The position numbers and the translations under genes are program-made. A DNA stretch of 7,228 nucleotides from JBAZYV01 sp041658345 (GTDB lineage: Bacteria > Patescibacteriota > Gracilibacteria > UBA1369 > 2-02-FULL-48-14): the NCBI GenBank assembly GCA_041658345.1, contig JBBAAK010000022.1, positions 1-7,228 on the forward strand, in the 5' to 3' direction. Shown here in pieces: positions 4,795 to 7,228 of the stretch; the first letter of the stretch is position 1, and every line of letters begins with the position of its first letter. Below the pieces are notes generated by a model. That model saw only the letters and a program-made list of their open reading frames with translations, ran no database searches and was not told where the DNA came from.

Positions 4795-6278
4795 AGTTTT
4801 GTCATCTCCTCAATGGACGACTGAAGCTCATCATCTGAATAGCTGACTGCTTTCATTTTATTATTTTCCGGATGATGAATTTTATTCCTAATAAATGTTT
4901 GTAGTGATACATCTTTCTCTGTCTTTGTTTCCCATCCCCTTTCCGGAGTCCATTTGCGAGTTTGCGTTGTCTTTGTTTTTAAATAAATATCAAATTCATC
5001 CAAATAACTTCTTTTTTTAGCTTCTTGCTCGTCGTTAGAGCCATCAATGTATTTTTGATGTAAAAATCCGTAAAGCTCGTCATGAAATTCAATTGTTGAA
5101 AGATTATAGGCGTGATAATTGATCTCCCCCCATGATGGGCTCCATGGAAATAATTGCCAACTTTTATCTTTAATACTTAAAACTTCTAGATTATGACTCT
5201 TGTCTTTTTTGAATAAAAACAATCCTGCATTTTTTACGGCATTGTTTTTGAAAAAGTAAGGGGAGTGCGTTGTAATAAAGATTTGCTTGGTTTTTGACAA
5301 CTCCAATATTGCACCAAGCAATTTAATTTGAGCTTGGGGATGAAGGCAAATTTCTGGTTCGTCAATAAAAAGAAAGAATGGTTTTGCCATCGAGGGATTT
5401 TCGGGATGTTTAATTAACTCTTCGGCATATACTTGCAATAGTGCCAAAGCCACAGATCTTTGCATACCACTTCCTTTTTCTTCCATGTATGTTGGAATTC
5501 CATCGGGCTCCATAATTTCTATCTTGGTATTTTTAAAAAACGAATCAATTTTTAATTCATCAAAGTGGAAAGAAATTTGAGCGTCGCTAAATTGCTCAGA
5601 AAATATTTTTTGGGTTCTTGCTTCTATCTCCTTTAATTCTTTTCTTAAGCCACTATCTGAATCATTAAAGGTTTTATGGAATTGTGTAGCAAAGGTGGTA
5701 TATATTAGGGTTTCCTCAAATTTTTTAACAATTTCTCTAAGTAGGTTGCCACAAATGGTAGTCGCACCAAAACTCACCTCGTCATTGGGATTTGTATCTG
5801 ACCAAACAAAATTTGCTTCAAACAATTTTTTTAACGGAGCATCTATCCCAGATTCATTTTTAAATTTAGATTCCTTATTATCCCAAAGCTGTATTGATTT
5901 AATATCTTTTGATGTTCTAAAAAGCCGAAAATATTCCTTATCATTCGTATCTTTGAAAACATATTTTTTGAAAACACCTTTTTTATTATCTTGAGAAAAG
6001 TTTTCTATAACATCGTTTATCGCACCAGAAAATGTGAGCTCTACAGATATTTCGTCGCTTGCCGATTTTTTATTCTTGATATTTTTTATATCCTTTTTTG
6101 TACCATCTCTAAGGAAATCTATACTTTCAAAAACCGTCGATTTGCCGGTGTTATTTTCTCCGACGAGGATATTTAAACCGCTTCCTGAAACTTTGCCATC
6201 TGGAAAATTAAATTCTAGTGGCGTTACATTATCACCGAAGCACTTAAGATTTTTGATTTTTAGAGTCTTGATAAACAT
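4785..6278 (-). CDS. AAA/ABC-type ATPase (RecF/OLD-like) with HEPN-like C-terminal motif, embedded in the hsd operon
   Basis: The protein has an SMC/RecF-type ATP-binding head. The N-terminal strand IKTLKIKNLKCFG leads to Walker A GENNTGKST at residues 40-48. An ABC-signature-like GSGMQRSVALALL is at 269-281, Walker B FFLFIDEPEICLHPQ at 301-315 (D306, E307), and a switch histidine lies in ITTHSPYFF (H338). A helical insertion with charged coiled-coil character (about 175-225) lies between. No TOPRIM metal-binding pattern follows, so it is not a classical OLD nuclease. The C-terminal part (about 383-497) reads WGEINYHAYNLSTIEFHDEL and later TFIRNKIHHPEN at 461-472. R464-N-K-I-H-H469 fits the HEPN ribonuclease pattern Rx4H. 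That function is inference; a structural role is possible. The gene starts 12 nt after hsdM and overlaps hsdS by 10 nt. It is AT-rich (22-28% GC in sampled lines). I cannot give it an established gene name. Confidence 0.88.
   Translation of the reverse strand: MFIKTLKIKNLKCFGDNVTPLEFNFPDGKVSGSGLNILVGENNTGKSTVFESIDFLRDGTKKDIKNIKNKKSASDEISVELTFSGAINDVIENFSQDNKKGVFKKYVFKDTNDKEYFRLFRTSKDIKSIQLWDNKESKFKNESGIDAPLKKLFEANFVWSDTNPNDEVSFGATTICGNLLREIVKKFEETLIYTTFATQFHKTFNDSDSGLRKELKEIEARTQKIFSEQFSDAQISFHFDELKIDSFFKNTKIEIMEPDGIPTYMEEKGSGMQRSVALALLQVYAEELIKHPENPSMAKPFFLFIDEPEICLHPQAQIKLLGAILELSKTKQIFITTHSPYFFKNNAVKNAGLFLFKKDKSHNLEVLSIKDKSWQLFPWSPSWGEINYHAYNLSTIEFHDELYGFLHQKYIDGSNDEQEAKKRSYLDEFDIYLKTKTTQTRKWTPERGWETKTEKDVSLQTFIRNKIHHPENNKMKAVSYSDDELQSSIEEMTKLCH
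4806..4811 (-). promoter_or_regulatory. Shine-Dalgarno GAGGAG for hsdS inside the ATPase gene
   Basis: GAGGAG lies 11 nt upstream of the hsdS ATG and within the last codons of the ATPase gene. The spacing is slightly long. It is the only clear Shine-Dalgarno at a start codon in this window. The nearer ATG (ATGACAAAAC) is in the ATPase frame and stops after six codons, which supports the hsdS start at 4794. Confidence 0.5.
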
Positions 6279-6290
6279 ACATTTCTGAGT

Positions 6291-7228
6291 TTATTCCCAC
6301 TCAATTTTTCGCATATAATCCAGCGCGGTTTTTGTTTCGCCATCATCAATCAAAACCTCGCCTTTGTCGTTTACGCGGTACAGCTCGTTTGGCATCGGTT
6401 TTTCGCCGCGCTTGGTGCGCTTATAGCCGACATTTTCCACTTCCGCCATAAAGATTTTGTAATTCAATTCTTTTGCCACTTCGCCAAACACCCACCAAGT
6501 ATTTACAAACCCAAAAACATCTTTGGTGTCGTTGTCATACTTGCAAAGCTCTTTGAGCTCGTCCTGATATTTTTCTACCAGCTCCTTAGCTCTAAGCTTT
6601 TTGTCATCTTCTTCAAGATAATCCTTGAGCATCCTTGCGAGGATTTGCTTTTCTTCCGTTTCCTTCAGATCTTTGACCGAAGGCAGTTTTTTCCTGTCTT
6701 TGCCTTCAAGATATACGGCAAGCAAGTTTTCAGTACGGGTTTTGAGCGCGCTCCATTCGTTTGAATATTTACTCCAGAGCTTGTCCCACTCCGCTATTTC
6801 CGCTTTAGTTTTCTTTTGAGCGAAAAGCAGGCTAGTTTTGGTGGAAGTAAACGGCTCAAAGGTAAGCTGGGGCAGGCTGACGACTGCTTTTACTTTGAAA
6901 TATTTATAAATAAACAGACGGATGTATTTGTTTTCCGTGGTATCAAAGACGCTTTCGGGCAAAACCACGCCAAAGCGGCCGCCCGGCTTTAAGAGCTGAT
7001 ACCAGCGTTCCACAAACAGGTTTTCGGAGTTCTTTTTGTCGCCGAAAACAAATTCCCTTTTAACGTTCTTTTTGGTTTCGTTGTCCAAGTCCACGCTAAA
7101 CGGCGGATTGGTGATAATAACATCAAACTGGCCGTTTACTTCTTTGTCAAAATAGGTTTTATCCTGCTCGTACTGCTTCAGGAAGTTCGGAGCGGTTTCT
7201 TTGTCGTAGAATTTGAACGGCAGGAGCC
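6291..7228 (-). CDS. hsdM: Type I restriction-modification DNA methyltransferase subunit HsdM, C-terminal part (runs off the right edge)
   Basis: HsdM methylates adenine N6 at the site chosen by HsdS, using S-adenosylmethionine. The frame is open from the right edge (first full codon at 7226) to TAA at 6291, giving 311 visible residues. The catalytic motif IV, NPPF, is at fragment residues 40-43 (7109-7098), preceded by GQFDVIIT. Downstream, NLFVERWYQLLKPGGRFGVVLP and the FTSTKTSLLFAQKK block are typical of type I and related gamma-class N6-adenine methylases. The SAM-binding motif I and the N-terminal helical domain lie outside the window. The last ~150 residues are charged and helical (EKQILARMLKDYLEEDDKKL region), as expected for the part that packs on HsdS, and end DYMRKIEWE. 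A GTG at 7094 could be taken as a start, but NPPF lies upstream of it, so it is internal. GC is higher than in the neighbouring ATPase (58% over 6361-6420, 45% over 6721-6780). Confidence 0.93.
   Translation of the reverse strand, partial: LLPFKFYDKETAPNFLKQYEQDKTYFDKEVNGQFDVIITNPPFSVDLDNETKKNVKREFVFGDKKNSENLFVERWYQLLKPGGRFGVVLPESVFDTTENKYIRLFIYKYFKVKAVVSLPQLTFEPFTSTKTSLLFAQKKTKAEIAEWDKLWSKYSNEWSALKTRTENLLAVYLEGKDRKKLPSVKDLKETEEKQILARMLKDYLEEDDKKLRAKELVEKYQDELKELCKYDNDTKDVFGFVNTWWVFGEVAKELNYKIFMAEVENVGYKRTKRGEKPMPNELYRVNDKGEVLIDDGETKTALDYMRKIEWE

Noticed and set aside
4785..6278. Classical OLD-family nuclease
   Set aside because: No TOPRIM acidic pattern (E...DxD) is visible after the ATPase core; the C-terminal part is different.
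6291..7094. hsdM as a complete 267-codon gene starting at the GTG at 7094
   Set aside because: The NPPF catalytic motif lies in the same frame just upstream, and the frame stays open to the right edge, so 7094 is internal.

Overview
The window reads almost entirely on the minus strand. It looks like a chromosomal segment of a Candidate Phyla Radiation bacterium, most likely Parcubacteria (Patescibacteria). That assignment is inference. It rests on small genes with little or no Shine-Dalgarno signal and on a core tRNA-modification gene carrying several in-frame insertions of intergenic-type repeats. One insertion is a CCTGCC/GGCAGG palindrome that translates as 'SLPVRQAG', one is an AT-rich unit that translates as 'FPISNFQ', and one is a 7-bp tandem that translates as 'LPVTSYQL'. 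Such strings are familiar to me from Parcubacteria proteins, but no search was run.

Left block (1-2310): the N-terminal 310 residues of a ComEC/Rec2-type DNA-uptake channel run off the left edge. A 70-bp AT-rich gap separates this gene from mnmA (435 codons), the tRNA-Uridine-34 2-thiolase. All MnmA catalytic motifs are present, but at least three and probably four low-complexity insertions account for most of its extra length. One insertion shares two ordered sequence words with the gap between mnmA and comEC.

Middle gap (2311-2419): a 9-bp GNRA-looped hairpin, then a weak promoter candidate for mnmA.

Right block (2420-7228): one compact operon running leftward. Its order of transcription is hsdM (start outside the right edge), a 497-residue AAA/ABC-type ATPase, hsdS with two target-recognition domains, a 70-residue KTSC-domain protein, and a 252-residue NYN/PIN-like predicted ribonuclease. 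The successive junctions are +12, -10, +4 and +4 nt. No hsdR lies inside the window; if present, it would be beyond the right edge.

The most interesting object is this type I restriction-modification operon. The ATPase sits between hsdM and hsdS. Its C-terminal tail carries R-N-K-I-H-H, which matches the HEPN ribonuclease active-site pattern Rx4H. This recalls in outline the PrrC/RloC logic, in which an NTPase-coupled anticodon nuclease guards a type I system, although sequence homology to PrrC is not claimed. Together with KTSC (suspected RNA binding) and NYN (RNase fold), the operon would pair DNA recognition with up to three RNA-directed proteins. Sampled base composition is AT-rich across the ATPase and the first half of hsdS, and clearly richer in GC in hsdM and the second half of hsdS. 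This suggests that the ATPase and the first recognition domain were exchanged as a module.
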